Assembly: GCF_018343535.1 (NCBI RefSeq)
Contig: NZ_JAGYPF010000002.1
Span: 336,103-400,102, forward strand
Direction: 5' to 3'
From: Neobacillus rhizophilus
Lineage (GTDB): Bacteria > Bacillota > Bacilli > Bacillales > Cytobacillaceae
Length of the DNA stretch: 64,000 nucleotides
The notes beneath the pieces are model-generated. The model had not been told where the DNA came from. It saw only the letters and a program-made list of their open reading frames with translations, and did not search any database. The translations under genes were made by a program, and so were the position numbers. Positions within the stretch are counted from its first letter, which is position 1; each line of letters begins with the position of its first letter. Of the stretch, positions 1 to 9,015 are shown piece by piece.

Positions 1-1419
1 TAAATTGAAATCCAATTCTAGCTCTTCGGGAAGTATAATGTGATTTTTAAGTGCAACTTTTAATATATTCTTTGAATGGACAGGGAATTTTGCAATATTC
101 ATTAATATAAGCAAACAATCTTCAAGGCTTATCGCCTTATGGTTATCCTCTTTGTTAAATTCCTTTTTAATCAGCCCATATTTTTTAATTCTCTTCATTT
201 GTAAGGAAAAGGGAAATGCTTGTCCCTTGTTGCTATAGTCCATATCTTCATGAAACTCTTTTTGTGTTTGGAACTTTTTCTCGTAGATTTCCCACAAAGA
301 CCATATAAAGGTTCCTTGTACAACAGGGTTTTCCATAAAGTTATTGCTAATGTTGGAATTATTAGTAGTTCTTTTATTTAATTCTTCTACCCATATTTCC
401 TTCCTTATTCCAGTTATTACAAGTTGGTTTTTTTCTGAGTGATCTTTGTGATCATAAAGAAAAAAACCAGAAATGTTAATTGATTTCATCTCTACAGGAA
501 CTATACGGTCAAGAGGGGGAGTTATCTTGATATGTGTATATTCAGGGATTTGATTTGGATCATGTATTTCATCGTAAAGTTCTTTAGTTTTGAGCTTGAA
601 ATTATATCCAGGGATCTCTCCTTTATATAAATGTTCTAAATTAAAGGAAAAAATAAGGCTTTTTTCAATATAATCATCGAAAATAGCTCTATTTTTTATT
701 TCAACATAATCATCTAAGCAAAATATCTCTCCCCATAAGTTAAACCCAATAGACTCCAACGGATAAGAATAACTTTTGTTATAGGTAAATGTACGGTTAT
801 TGAGACTGTTTAGCCCTCTGAAGATATTTACCTCATTTGATTCCGGGTTAAATGATACCAATGAAGTTTCCCCGCAGAAAGAGTGTTGGAGTGCCTGGCC
901 AACGTTTAAAATGCTACAAGTTGAAATACCTATCTCTTTTATGACGTTCTCGCCAACAACCCAAATATCCCTAATGTTAACTTGATTATATAATTTTTTT
1001 CGTTTCATAATTTCACTGGTTGGTATATTAGAACGCTGATATTCAACAGCCCATTTTACGCCATTATTAAATTCGATAAAGATATCAGCTATTTGGTCTG
1101 TTTCTGGTATGTATTGTTCTAATTCAATAGTCTTGGTCTTGTGACCAAGTAGTTGTAGAAAATAACGATATAATTTACTTTTTCCTTCTATATGCATCGG
1201 ACCTTCACCGTAAATAGAGTAAATACAATTTGTCCCCGGTTTATGTTTAAAATGTGGAATTCTTCTAGCAGGTTCTGCCCAGTTTAGTCTTACACTTTCC
1301 TTGCAGACAGGGCACTGATATTGGTCCTTATGTTCATTGGCTTTTAACAAGTCTCTTTGATTTGCTTCTTGGTCACTTAGTAGGTTTATAGGAACGCCTT
1401 TGAATAGAGCTTTAAACAT
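1..1419 (-). CDS. CoiA-like competence/nuclease family protein (3' end beyond window)
   Basis: An uninterrupted reading frame of 473 codons starts at ATG 1419 behind an AGAGGTG-type ribosome binding site and continues past the left edge. The N-terminus has a possible zinc site: C36-x2-C39, then H56, H59 and C65. It is followed by a PD-(D/E)XK-like core, IADIFIEF (D112) and WAVEYQRS (E126, Q128). This order (Cys/His knuckle, then AD...E-x-Q) is typical of CoiA-type proteins, which promote recombination of incoming DNA in competence. CoiA-like nucleases also occur in mobile and defence loci. The gene is divergent from an ATPase/HNH pair. The family call is fairly firm; the role (competence, repair or defence) is open. 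The C-terminal part is not recognised. Confidence 0.72.
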   Translation of the reverse strand, partial: MFKALFKGVPINLLSDQEANQRDLLKANEHKDQYQCPVCKESVRLNWAEPARRIPHFKHKPGTNCIYSIYGEGPMHIEGKSKLYRYFLQLLGHKTKTIELEQYIPETDQIADIFIEFNNGVKWAVEYQRSNIPTSEIMKRKKLYNQVNIRDIWVVGENVIKEIGISTCSILNVGQALQHSFCGETSLVSFNPESNEVNIFRGLNSLNNRTFTYNKSYSYPLESIGFNLWGEIFCLDDYVEIKNRAIFDDYIEKSLIFSFNLEHLYKGEIPGYNFKLKTKELYDEIHDPNQIPEYTHIKITPPLDRIVPVEMKSINISGFFLYDHKDHSEKNQLVITGIRKEIWVEELNKRTTNNSNISNNFMENPVVQGTFIWSLWEIYEKKFQTQKEFHEDMDYSNKGQAFPFSLQMKRIKKYGLIKKEFNKEDNHKAISLEDCLLILMNIAKFPVHSKNILKVALKNHIILPEELELDFNL

Positions 1420-1558
1420 TTGTGCACCTCTTTATATAGAGATTAAACATTTTCTAAAAAATTTTGATGTGTATTCTTTTACAGAATAATCAAAAGCACC
1501 CTATAACTAGGGCAATTATCCTAATATTATTTTATAAGAAAAAGTCGATATAACCAAT

Positions 1559-1592
1559 GCTAAATTTAGCAATGATTAGTATAATTGTACTA
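1559..1592. promoter_or_regulatory. Palindromes in divergent promoter region
   Basis: The 248-bp gap between the CoiA-like gene and the ATPase gene is AT-rich and holds two short palindromes: GCTAAATTTAGC (1559-1570) and TAGTATAATTGTACTA (1577-1592). The second contains a TATAAT-like -10 element for the rightward genes. They could be operators for a regulator of both transcripts. No regulator gene lies nearby, so this is inference only. Confidence 0.35.
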
Positions 1593-1667
1593 AATTCAAT
1601 GTGCTATATGACCGGAAATTTTATTTACTAAGAGGAAAAGATCCTCTGAAGCAAGGGAGGAAAACCG

Positions 1668-3551
1668 ATGGAAGTATTATATATATGGATCGGTAAATAT
1701 AAAAATATTAATAATCAAGGATTTAATTTTGGTGGGGAGTTAACGTTCCAATTTGAATCGGGAAAACTAAAAGTAACTCCAAACCCTATGCACATTCCAG
1801 GCTTTTTTAATATTTTTCGGAAGGAAAAAGGAACTATTTACGCCAATATTTTAAATGTAACAGGTATTGCAGGAGAAAATGGTACAGGAAAATCAAATTT
1901 CCTTGAATTCCTTAAACATCTTTCCACATACAAGAATGAAGATTATTTAATCTGTTATAAGCTTAAAGAAAAGTATTTTATTACTGGAACAGAATGTCAA
2001 ATTATTGGGACAGACGTAGAGATAACTAGGACACAAATTGATGAATTTTGTTCATCGAATAGATTAATTTATTTATCAAATATTTTAGATATTACCAGAA
2101 ATGAAACATCAAATTACCATTTATACAATGTCTCAACAAATTATTTGGTAAATAATGAAGGGTTTGATCAGTTTAGAGCAAACGAGTTTCTTAGACAAAT
2201 TCAATTTTCACTTGATAATAATTTTTCATCTCTAATTGATTTTAAATTACCTCATAAAATAATCTGTAAATTAATTATAGATGAAAATGATAATTTTGAC
2301 AGGCAAATCCTACGGTGGTCCGAGGCCACAATAAATCAAAAAGAGTTATCTTCAGATGAGGAGATTATTTTAAGAAATAATATTAAAAACCTACGAAAAT
2401 TACGTGGAGTGTTACTGCAACTTTGTTCTAAACAAGAGAAGTTCATTTGTTACAATAACTTTATAAGGCTTTTAATTACTGTATTTTGGAAAGAGATATT
2501 AGAACTTCCTAGACAAATAACATTATACTTAATAAATAGAATAGATTTATTCAATGAGTTAATAGAGCATCTAATCATTGGTCTAAAAAATAAAAATGAT
2601 ATAGAGGTTAATCTGGTAGAGGATTTGACAATTAATGCATTTAAAGAAATGTTCAATTCCATTGAGGATCTTACAGTAGTAATAAACATGGGATTAAATA
2701 GTAAATACGAAAGAAAAAACCTTAAGACTATATTGAATAAGTGGAAAAGGGCAACTAGAGCAAAAATACAAGTATTGATTAAATTTACTAGTATTTTCTT
2801 AGATGAGTCATCTTCTTGCTTGGACAATCAAATAAAAATACCATTTGAAAGTTTGGAGTTGCAGGAGTTTACCGACAACTATTCACGGTCTATAATGAAA
2901 AAAAATTATCTACAATTTGAATGGACAGAACTTAGTACCGGACAAGTAGCTAGGCTAAACATTTATTCAAGATTACATTATGCTATGAAGAAATTGCCAA
3001 AAAACATTAAAGATATTGTAATTATTATTGATGAAGGAGAACTGTACTTTCATCCTGAATGGCAACGAAAGTGGCTTTGGTATATTCTGAGGGCTATCTC
3101 CTTAATATTTACGGATAGAAATGTTCAAGTTATCCAAACGACTCATTCCCCGTTTGTTTTATCCGATTTACCAAATCATAATGTGATTTTTTTGAAAAAG
3201 GGTAAACTAGGGGCCGAAGTTATTGATGGATTAGAAGATAACCAATTAACTTTTGCTTCAAACATACATATGCTTCTTAGTAATTCATTTTTTATGGAAA
3301 ATGGATTAGTGGGTGAAGTTGCAAAGTCAAAAATCAATCAACTTATTAAAATTCTTCAAAATAAGGATGTAGAGGAAATTAGAAAAAATGAATTTAGCAT
3401 GACTAAGCAATTGCGTTATATTGGCGAGCCTATCGTAAGGAACAAATTATTCAGCATGCTAGATAATATATTAACTATTGATTATTTAAAAGTAAATAGA
3501 CGATTAGATGCCATTGAGGAATTGTTAAATAAAAGAGGTAAAAATGATTAA
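1668..3551 (+). CDS. AAA/ABC-type ATPase, Septu PtuA-like defence protein
   Basis: A 627-residue P-loop ATPase of the OLD/SMC-like AAA class. Walker A is GENGTGKS (residues 69-76), an ABC-signature-like LSTGQ lies near 421, Walker B IIIDEGELYFHPEW near 453, and a switch histidine in QTTHSPF near 491. The middle is a long helical insertion, as in PtuA and other anti-phage ATPases. The ATG follows AAGGGAGG. The stop codon lies inside the next gene (8-bp overlap), so the ATPase and an HNH nuclease are translationally coupled. That pairing is the hallmark of Septu and of retron-associated ATPase/HNH effectors, but no reverse transcriptase is visible. Assignment to a named subtype needs a profile search. 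Confidence 0.75.
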   Translation: MEVLYIWIGKYKNINNQGFNFGGELTFQFESGKLKVTPNPMHIPGFFNIFRKEKGTIYANILNVTGIAGENGTGKSNFLEFLKHLSTYKNEDYLICYKLKEKYFITGTECQIIGTDVEITRTQIDEFCSSNRLIYLSNILDITRNETSNYHLYNVSTNYLVNNEGFDQFRANEFLRQIQFSLDNNFSSLIDFKLPHKIICKLIIDENDNFDRQILRWSEATINQKELSSDEEIILRNNIKNLRKLRGVLLQLCSKQEKFICYNNFIRLLITVFWKEILELPRQITLYLINRIDLFNELIEHLIIGLKNKNDIEVNLVEDLTINAFKEMFNSIEDLTVVINMGLNSKYERKNLKTILNKWKRATRAKIQVLIKFTSIFLDESSSCLDNQIKIPFESLELQEFTDNYSRSIMKKNYLQFEWTELSTGQVARLNIYSRLHYAMKKLPKNIKDIVIIIDEGELYFHPEWQRKWLWYILRAISLIFTDRNVQVIQTTHSPFVLSDLPNHNVIFLKKGKLGAEVIDGLEDNQLTFASNIHMLLSNSFFMENGLVGEVAKSKINQLIKILQNKDVEEIRKNEFSMTKQLRYIGEPIVRNKLFSMLDNILTIDYLKVNRRLDAIEELLNKRGKND

Positions 3552-4557
3552 AATACAGCTTGATAAACGAGTAGAGACCGAAATAAGGAATCTCCATATT
3601 GAGTTTTTTGATAAAAAGTCATTACCAAAACTGAAAAAATTCATTTCGCAGAAGAATGTTGGGGACGAGAGGGGGAAAGAAGAACAACGGTTTTTACGCT
3701 TCTTGTTAAAAATTAGACATAGAATCCTAATAGGTTCGCCTTCACAGCTTCAAAAGGTAATAATTCATATAAGTAAAAATTATTCTAAACGTTTAAAGGA
3801 TGATATTAAAAAAACTAAAACTAAAAAACATGCTGCCTCAATTTTAAATAGCCAATTAAAGGCTGTATTTAACTATAGTTTATTTTGTAGTACGGAGGAT
3901 ATTGGTGAATGGTGTGCATATCAACTTTTAAGTAAAATGCATATGCAAGTATGTCCTTACTGTAATCGCCAATATATTACAACAATCTATACTGAAAATC
4001 AAAAAACAAGAGCTCAATTAGATCATTTCTTTAATAAATCTACTTTTCCATATCTGGCAATATCTTTGTATAACTTGGTTCCATGTTGTTCAGTTTGTAA
4101 TTCTTCTCTAAAAGGAAAAAAAGAGTTTTATGTCAGTAAAAACATACATCCATATGTTGAGGGATTTGGAGAAAACTATCGATTTACATTTGATTTAGCT
4201 GATAACCTTGAATCACTAATATCAAAGAAGGGTAAAATCAACATAAGCTTCACCACTAATTCGAGTGATAAAAATTTCTTGAAAAGGGCAAAAAATAATG
4301 CTGAGATTTTCCTATTGGAAAAACTCTATAATTCACATGATAACATTGTAAAAGAAACCATCCAAAAACACCTTTGGTATTCTGATGATTATGCTGAATC
4401 GTTATTAAAATCCTATCCCGGTGTATTTAGTGGAAAAGATGAGGTGTTTCGAATGATATTTTCAAGTGAAGTAGAAGAAAGCAAATTTAACCTACGGCCT
4501 TTTTCCAAACTAATAACTGACATAGCAAAAGAGTTAAAGATTCGGGACTGGATATAA
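3544..4557 (+). CDS. HNH endonuclease, Septu PtuB-like partner
   Basis: A 337-residue protein with a zinc-supported HNH fold in its middle: CPYC at about 137, a catalytic-type LDHF at 158-161 and NLVPCCSVCN at about 177-186 followed by KGKKEF. This Cys-x2-Cys ... DH ... Cys-x2-Cys-N pattern is the standard HNH nuclease core. The N-terminal 130 residues are basic and helical. The C-terminal 120 residues are not recognised. It starts 8 bp inside the ATPase gene, so the two are made together. In Septu the ATPase holds or activates the HNH nuclease until phage infection; that role is inferred here. It is longer than I would expect for a classical PtuB, which may mark a variant. Confidence 0.75.
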   Translation: MIKIQLDKRVETEIRNLHIEFFDKKSLPKLKKFISQKNVGDERGKEEQRFLRFLLKIRHRILIGSPSQLQKVIIHISKNYSKRLKDDIKKTKTKKHAASILNSQLKAVFNYSLFCSTEDIGEWCAYQLLSKMHMQVCPYCNRQYITTIYTENQKTRAQLDHFFNKSTFPYLAISLYNLVPCCSVCNSSLKGKKEFYVSKNIHPYVEGFGENYRFTFDLADNLESLISKKGKINISFTTNSSDKNFLKRAKNNAEIFLLEKLYNSHDNIVKETIQKHLWYSDDYAESLLKSYPGVFSGKDEVFRMIFSSEVEESKFNLRPFSKLITDIAKELKIRDWI

Positions 4558-4885
4558 TTTTGTGGCTCTAAACAAAAACAGATTCCTAACAATACCCTGT
4601 TTATGCAGCTAGCTGATAGAGATTTATAATGGTTTATTTGAAAGGGAGACAGTTCTGAATTTTGTACTTTTAAATGCACCAAATGTGCAGCTTCCAATTG
4701 GTGAAGTCGACTGATCTCCCTTAATTTATTGTTATTCGATATTATTTAAATAATTATTTAAATAATCTTCTCTTAAATAGTATTGGTTATAGCTATTTCC
4801 ATTACGCAGAAGGAGTCATATACACGTTTTTTAATACCAGTGCCTGTGGTCAAGCCCCCAATATATGGCACTTTGAAATACGTCA
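4558..4885. other. Gene-free stretch after the HNH gene
   Basis: No plausible gene is seen. The stretch has an AT-rich direct/inverted ATTATTTAAATAATTATTT tract near 4740-4760. It leads into an insertion-sequence remnant. Confidence 0.4.
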
Positions 4886-5010
4886 TTACACCATATTTTG
4901 ATAAATAGAATAATAATCTTTAGGAGAGACGAATCCAAGTTTTTGCTGGATTCGTTTTTCGTTGAAATATTGAGTAAATTTTTTTAAATCTTGCTTAAAG
5001 GAATGAGGAT
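4886..5010 (-). pseudogene. IS3-family transposase (orfB) C-terminal remnant
   Basis: The minus strand reads PHSFKQDLKKFTQYFNEKRI, then QQKLGFVSPKDYYS and a stop at 4886-4888. This matches the very C-terminal end of IS3-family OrfB transposases, whose usual form is YNxKRIQxxLGYxSPxxY. The DDE catalytic residues are absent. Upstream the frame continues without resemblance to the family, so only about 40 codons of a dead element survive. No terminal inverted repeats were recognised. Confidence 0.6.
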
Positions 5011-5074
5011 TTACTTCAAAAAAACAAGGAATTAAGAGAATCTCCAGTTCAAGCCAATGTATGTTTTTTACTCT

Positions 5075-5164
5075 TCTATTTCCATCGTTGATTCAATATT
5101 TCCTCATAAATCTTTTAACATTCCTAGTTTACTGTTTAAGTTATATCCTATTATTTATATAAGC
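5075..5164. repeat. 90-bp dispersed repeat, copy A (yifB leader)
   Basis: This segment (TCTATTTCC ... TATTTATATAAG) recurs at 32355-32443 with roughly 80% identity by eye. It lies just upstream of the yifB ribosome binding site. The second copy lies in a gene-free stretch. Confidence 0.6.
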
Positions 5165-5182
5165 TTTTTAGGAGGTTTTTTT

Positions 5183-6718
5183 ATGACTGTTAAAGTATCG
5201 AGCATAGGTTTAAAAGGGCTCGAGGGCTATCTTGTTCAGGTGGAGGTGCGGATAACACCTGGTACGGAGTCAATGGTCATTGTTGGCTTGCCGGATGCAT
5301 CTGTAAAGGAATCGAGAGAACGGGTAATCGCCACTCTGAGTCATTTTGATATGAATATCACTGACCAGAAGGTGGTGGTAAATCTATCTCCGGCTGAAGA
5401 GAAGAAAAATGGGCCACTTTTTGATTTGGCTATTGCGATTGCAGCTTTAAGGGAATTGAATGTAATTAAAGGAGTAATACCGATTGAAACGGCCTTTATC
5501 GGTGTCTTGTCTCTGGATGGAACCATTGTAAAAGCGGAGGGGATGTTGCCAGCTTTGGTATCAGCGAAAGCATTAGGGCTAAAACGGGTATATTTTCCTT
5601 ACGATTCTTCTATACCAGTTCATATGCTGCAGGGAGTGGAATGTATTGTTGTTCAGCATATTGAAGAAGTTGTAAACCACCTAGAAGGGCAAGAAAGTTT
5701 ATCTCTCCTTCCAAAACTAGCACCGCACAGCCAAGAACCACTTTTTCCTAACCCGCCACAGAAAGATTTCTGTCATGTTATTAGCCACGAGCAAGGAAAT
5801 CGGGCGTTAGAAATAGCTGCTGCCTGCGAACATAATGTGCTAATGAGCGGTCCTCCCGGCTGTGGAAAAAGCTTGCTGGCTGAGACGGTTCCTTCCATTC
5901 TTCCTGCCCTTACCAATCAAGCCCAGCTGGAAGTCCTCAGCCTTTATCAGCTTGCAGGAGAGAGAAAGATATTTCATCAAACAGTCCCATTTAGACATCC
6001 ACACCATTCTGCCTCATCAGTTGCCATTATTGGCGGCGGTTCGACTCCCCGACCCGGAGAAATTTCCCTTGCCCATCATGGAGTTTTGTTTTTAGATGAG
6101 ATGGCAGAGTTCCCCAAAAAGACACTTGATATGTTAAGACAGCCGCTTGAGACAGGAAAGGTGACAATCAGCAGAGCCCATTCCACCGTTACCTATCCGT
6201 CTTCGTTTCTGTTAATTGGTGCTATGAATCCATGTCCTTGTGGGTATCTGGGTTCCAACAGCCATTACTGCACCTGTACAGATAAACAAATACAAAGCTA
6301 TCGAAATCGCCTATCAGGGCCGGTCTATGATCGGATTGATATACTATTGACTTTGCAGTCTGTAAATCTAGATCAGAAGGCAGGACTTCAGGAAACATCC
6401 GAGAAAATTCGAATGCGGGTCGAACAAGCCCGTACACTTCAATATAATCGCTATAAAATGGAAATGTCGAATGCAAAAGTCCCATTTGAAATTCTAATGG
6501 AAACAAGTCCGTTAACAAACGAGCAGCAAAAAATGCTGACAAACGTTGCTGTGAAGCAAAATTGGAGCAATCGTGTTCAAATCAAAATTATTCGTTTGGC
6601 CCGTACAATATCAGACCTTAAAGGGGAGGATGTTATTAGTGATTCAGCTATTTGGGAAGCGATGACTTTAAGACGATGGGGTTTGCACAAATCACATGCA
6701 ATAGCGAGGGAAACGTAA
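5183..6718 (+). CDS. YifB/ComM-family Mg-chelatase-like AAA ATPase
   Basis: A 511-residue protein of the YifB/ComM family. The N-terminus (VSSIGLKGLEGYLVQVEV, GLPDASVKESRERV) is the Lon-protease-like fold typical of the family. The AAA core has Walker A GPPGCGKS (about 221-228), Walker B LFLDEM (about 303) and the family NPCPCGY signature (about 348) followed by a second Cys-rich stretch and DRIDI. The C-terminal domain ends in LRRW. ComM is a hexameric helicase that aids branch migration during natural transformation in Gram-negatives; the role in Bacillaceae is less clear. ATG 5183 is chosen because AGGAGG lies at 5170-5175. The frame stays open upstream to 5057 but without a ribosome site. 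The next gene starts directly after the stop. Confidence 0.88.
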   Translation: MTVKVSSIGLKGLEGYLVQVEVRITPGTESMVIVGLPDASVKESRERVIATLSHFDMNITDQKVVVNLSPAEEKKNGPLFDLAIAIAALRELNVIKGVIPIETAFIGVLSLDGTIVKAEGMLPALVSAKALGLKRVYFPYDSSIPVHMLQGVECIVVQHIEEVVNHLEGQESLSLLPKLAPHSQEPLFPNPPQKDFCHVISHEQGNRALEIAAACEHNVLMSGPPGCGKSLLAETVPSILPALTNQAQLEVLSLYQLAGERKIFHQTVPFRHPHHSASSVAIIGGGSTPRPGEISLAHHGVLFLDEMAEFPKKTLDMLRQPLETGKVTISRAHSTVTYPSSFLLIGAMNPCPCGYLGSNSHYCTCTDKQIQSYRNRLSGPVYDRIDILLTLQSVNLDQKAGLQETSEKIRMRVEQARTLQYNRYKMEMSNAKVPFEILMETSPLTNEQQKMLTNVAVKQNWSNRVQIKIIRLARTISDLKGEDVISDSAIWEAMTLRRWGLHKSHAIARET

Positions 6719-7264
6719 ATGTCACGGGAGAAAAGAATTTGGATACCAAACCACTTTTACCACATTGTCTGCAGAGGCAACCGACGCGACCCGTTGTTCC
6801 GCAATGCCTCCGATTTTGAAGCTTATTTTCACATCCTCGGGCAGCTCCATGAGAAGATTCCCTTCGAAATCGCCTCATATTGTTTGATGACCAACCATTA
6901 TCATTTACAAATGCGCTCTCAAGAAATCCCATTCTCGAAATTAATGGCTCTCATCAATAAGCGATATGCCAATTACTATAACACGAAATACCGCTTAACA
7001 GGCCACGTCTTTGAGAAACGGTATTTTGATCAAATCATCGAGGATAAAGAAGGAATGCTGGAGGTCAGCCGTTACATTCATTTAAATCCGGTAGAGGCCA
7101 GGATGGTCAGAAGGCCTGAATATTATCCATGGAGCAGCTTTCATTTATTTAAGTACCAGAACTCCCAACCGCCAAGTTTTATGAATATGGATAGTCTATT
7201 AAACTATTACGAGGGAACAGAGGAGCAAAGGCAGGAGAAGTATTGTCTTAGTTTGTTTGCCTAA
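6719..7264 (+). CDS. REP-associated tyrosine transposase (Y1/HUH, TnpA_REP)
   Basis: A 181-residue Y1 transposase of the IS200-like superfamily, RAYT branch. The HUH metal site is in MTNHYHL (H60, H62) and the catalytic tyrosine is in the YANYYN segment (83-87). GHVFEKRYFDQII and YIHLNPVEARMV are conserved RAYT signatures. The ATG follows the yifB stop without a gap, so it is probably co-translated with yifB. RAYTs are single-copy domesticated transposases that bind and cut short palindromic REP sequences. This window is rich in such palindromes (GGGGACGGTTCT family), so it is a candidate for the enzyme that spread them. That link is inference. Confidence 0.88.
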   Translation: MSREKRIWIPNHFYHIVCRGNRRDPLFRNASDFEAYFHILGQLHEKIPFEIASYCLMTNHYHLQMRSQEIPFSKLMALINKRYANYYNTKYRLTGHVFEKRYFDQIIEDKEGMLEVSRYIHLNPVEARMVRRPEYYPWSSFHLFKYQNSQPPSFMNMDSLLNYYEGTEEQRQEKYCLSLFA

Positions 7265-7487
7265 CAGTGACAGTCACATACAAGAAACTTTCCATTTGCT
7301 TACAGTCATTCATTGTCCTATCTCTTCTATGGTGTATTAAAGAAAATAACATTCATGATAAAACAAAAGCAAAAATGGTGGTGGATTTATTATTTGGTGT
7401 GAACACTGTGAAAGTAACGAAGTAAAAGTTCGTTTAACGATGGAGCACTCTACTATGCATTTATGTACTAATTGCTAAAACCAACTT

Positions 7488-7952
7488 ATGGCGGAGGAGC
7501 TTGAAGTTGATTTAGATGAGTTGATAGAAACTTTTTCAATGAAGGATGGCCAAGGTGTCAGTCGTACCTTTCATGTGGAACGACGATTACATCCAATAGG
7601 AATTTATTTGGAAGCCTCGGAAAACCTAGAATTTGGTTATAAGTTTGCTGTACATGGTGAATTAAATTGTAACCAACCAGAACTTCTTGCTAAATTAATG
7701 GAAAAGGTGCGGAAAGGGATCAGAGAGCGGCACGTTAAAGCAGGCGTTTTTCCTAATGGACAAGCATACAATTCCGTGATCAATGACCGACTCAAAGGTC
7801 TTATAAAGCATGATGAAACTTCCGAAGGCACCCCACTAGTGATTATTGATGGGAAGCCCTTTTCTTGGGAAGAAGTCGGCAAGATGCTTATGTCATATGA
7901 AGGTTTTCAGATCAAAATAGAAATGTATGATATGACAGATGATTTGGACTGA
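7488..7952 (+). CDS. Conserved hypothetical protein, N-terminally cut zinc-knuckle protein
   Basis: A 154-residue acidic protein (AEELEVDLDELIETFS ... EMYDMTDDLD) without a recognised function. In the same frame upstream of the ATG, after one stop (TAA 7476-7478), the DNA still encodes WCEHCESNEVKVRL and MHLCTNC, a Cys4 zinc-knuckle pattern. An intact ancestor probably joined the two parts, giving a Cys4 domain followed by MAEELEVDLDE. Here the first part is cut off by a nonsense mutation, and the product is either a shortened protein or a pseudogene. No good ribosome site precedes 7488. A 26-bp piece of this gene recurs at 49791. Confidence 0.5.
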   Translation: MAEELEVDLDELIETFSMKDGQGVSRTFHVERRLHPIGIYLEASENLEFGYKFAVHGELNCNQPELLAKLMEKVRKGIRERHVKAGVFPNGQAYNSVINDRLKGLIKHDETSEGTPLVIIDGKPFSWEEVGKMLMSYEGFQIKIEMYDMTDDLD

Positions 7953-7984
7953 GGGGTCAGAAATCAATCTCCATGTGCAAATAG

Positions 7985-8480
7985 TGAAAGGTACCATCCT
8001 AATTAGACCTTCGACATTCTTCTGCTGCCAATATCAATATAAATCCAATTACAGATAAGGCTCAGGCTGATACTAATCAATCGTTTGGTTAAATGACAAT
8101 ATTTTCGGCGGAAAAGTAGTGAGAAATTGATTAAATCAATACTCTATAATCCTTTAACCAAACGTTTAATTAGGAAATCGGTAGTAGATTTTGATGGAAA
8201 TTACCGAATTCCCGAATGTATGTTGCACCTGCCAGAAACGAACCACCATAATCTAGCATTATTCATTAAATTTCTCACGACAAAAGGATCAGAGACGTTG
8301 ATTTATCAACATTTTGGTCCAGTTTACATAAACGTTTGTCTGACCGACAAGCATTTTCGTGATAGCAAAAGAAAAAGTCCGCCAGTGGCAAGACTTTGAA
8401 GTGGTTTACACAAACGTTTAGTTAGGTTGCGCGGGACCAACAATTTGTTGAAATCCATCGAACGTTCGTAGTTGTGACCG
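7985..8480. repeat. ~0.5-kb dispersed repeat, copy 1, with four AAACGTTT palindromes
   Basis: The segment is homologous to 49820-50315. Both copies carry four evenly conserved palindromic sites built on AAACGTTT or a close variant (here near 8085, 8160, 8332 and 8412), flanked by TAA/TTA-type arms. An open frame of 90 codons (8127-8399) exists in this copy but not in the other, so the conserved content looks non-coding. The sites resemble TetR-type operators. Confidence 0.6.
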
Positions 8481-8555
8481 ATTACTTCCTATAGATTGTG
8501 GAGCAAGGGGCCGCTCCCATTGTGATGAAAATAGAAAACCGCCCCTTGCCTTGGG

Positions 8556-8804
8556 CTAATCTGAATTATCTTCAGAAGTGTTATAATCCTCTAATGTTTC
8601 ACGGACCTCCTTTACAAACTCATCAGGCTTAATTTCCAGCACTTTTGAGATTTTAAAGACTGTATCCAAGGAAGGTGACTTTTCATTTCTTTCTAGATCG
8701 CCAATATAGGAGCGATCCAAACCGGATTCAAATGCAAGCTTTTCTTGTGATAGTCCTTTGGCTTTTCGCCGCCGTCTTAATATTCCACCTATGTAAATGG
8801 CCAA
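8556..8804 (-). CDS. XRE-family HTH transcriptional regulator
   Basis: A small Cro/C1-type DNA-binding protein of about 82 residues. The helix-turn-helix is LRRRRKAKGLSQEKLA followed by DRSYIGDLERNEKSPSLDT, the standard XRE pattern. The tail is acidic (ETLEDYNTSEDNSD). A TTG at 8804 preceded by AAGGAG at good spacing is preferred as start. An ATG at 8828 is in frame but has no ribosome site. It probably regulates the mobile-island genes beside it. Confidence 0.78.
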   Translation of the reverse strand: MAIYIGGILRRRRKAKGLSQEKLAFESGLDRSYIGDLERNEKSPSLDTVFKISKVLEIKPDEFVKEVRETLEDYNTSEDNSD

Positions 8805-9015
8805 GGCAATTCTCCTTTTTAAGACCATTAGATAATTAGATGAAATATCACTCTACAGGCTACAGTCCGCATTTGGGGATTGTTTGGAAAATAATTAATA
8901 AATGAGCCGTTGAGGGGCTATTTTGCCTGTCCCACGTATCATGATTACCAAATTTGTCACAAGGAGATTGACCCTGTTTGTTTAATTGTATCTGGAAGAA
9001 AGGAGCGTAATCATC

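Noticed and set aside
1668..4557. Retron effector reading of the ATPase/HNH pair
   Set aside because: No reverse transcriptase or msr-msd candidate is found within the window, so a retron is not supported.
8127..8399. Possible 90-codon gene
   Set aside because: The homologous repeat copy at 49.8-50.3 kb has stops in this frame, and no ribosome site is present; more likely non-coding repeat.
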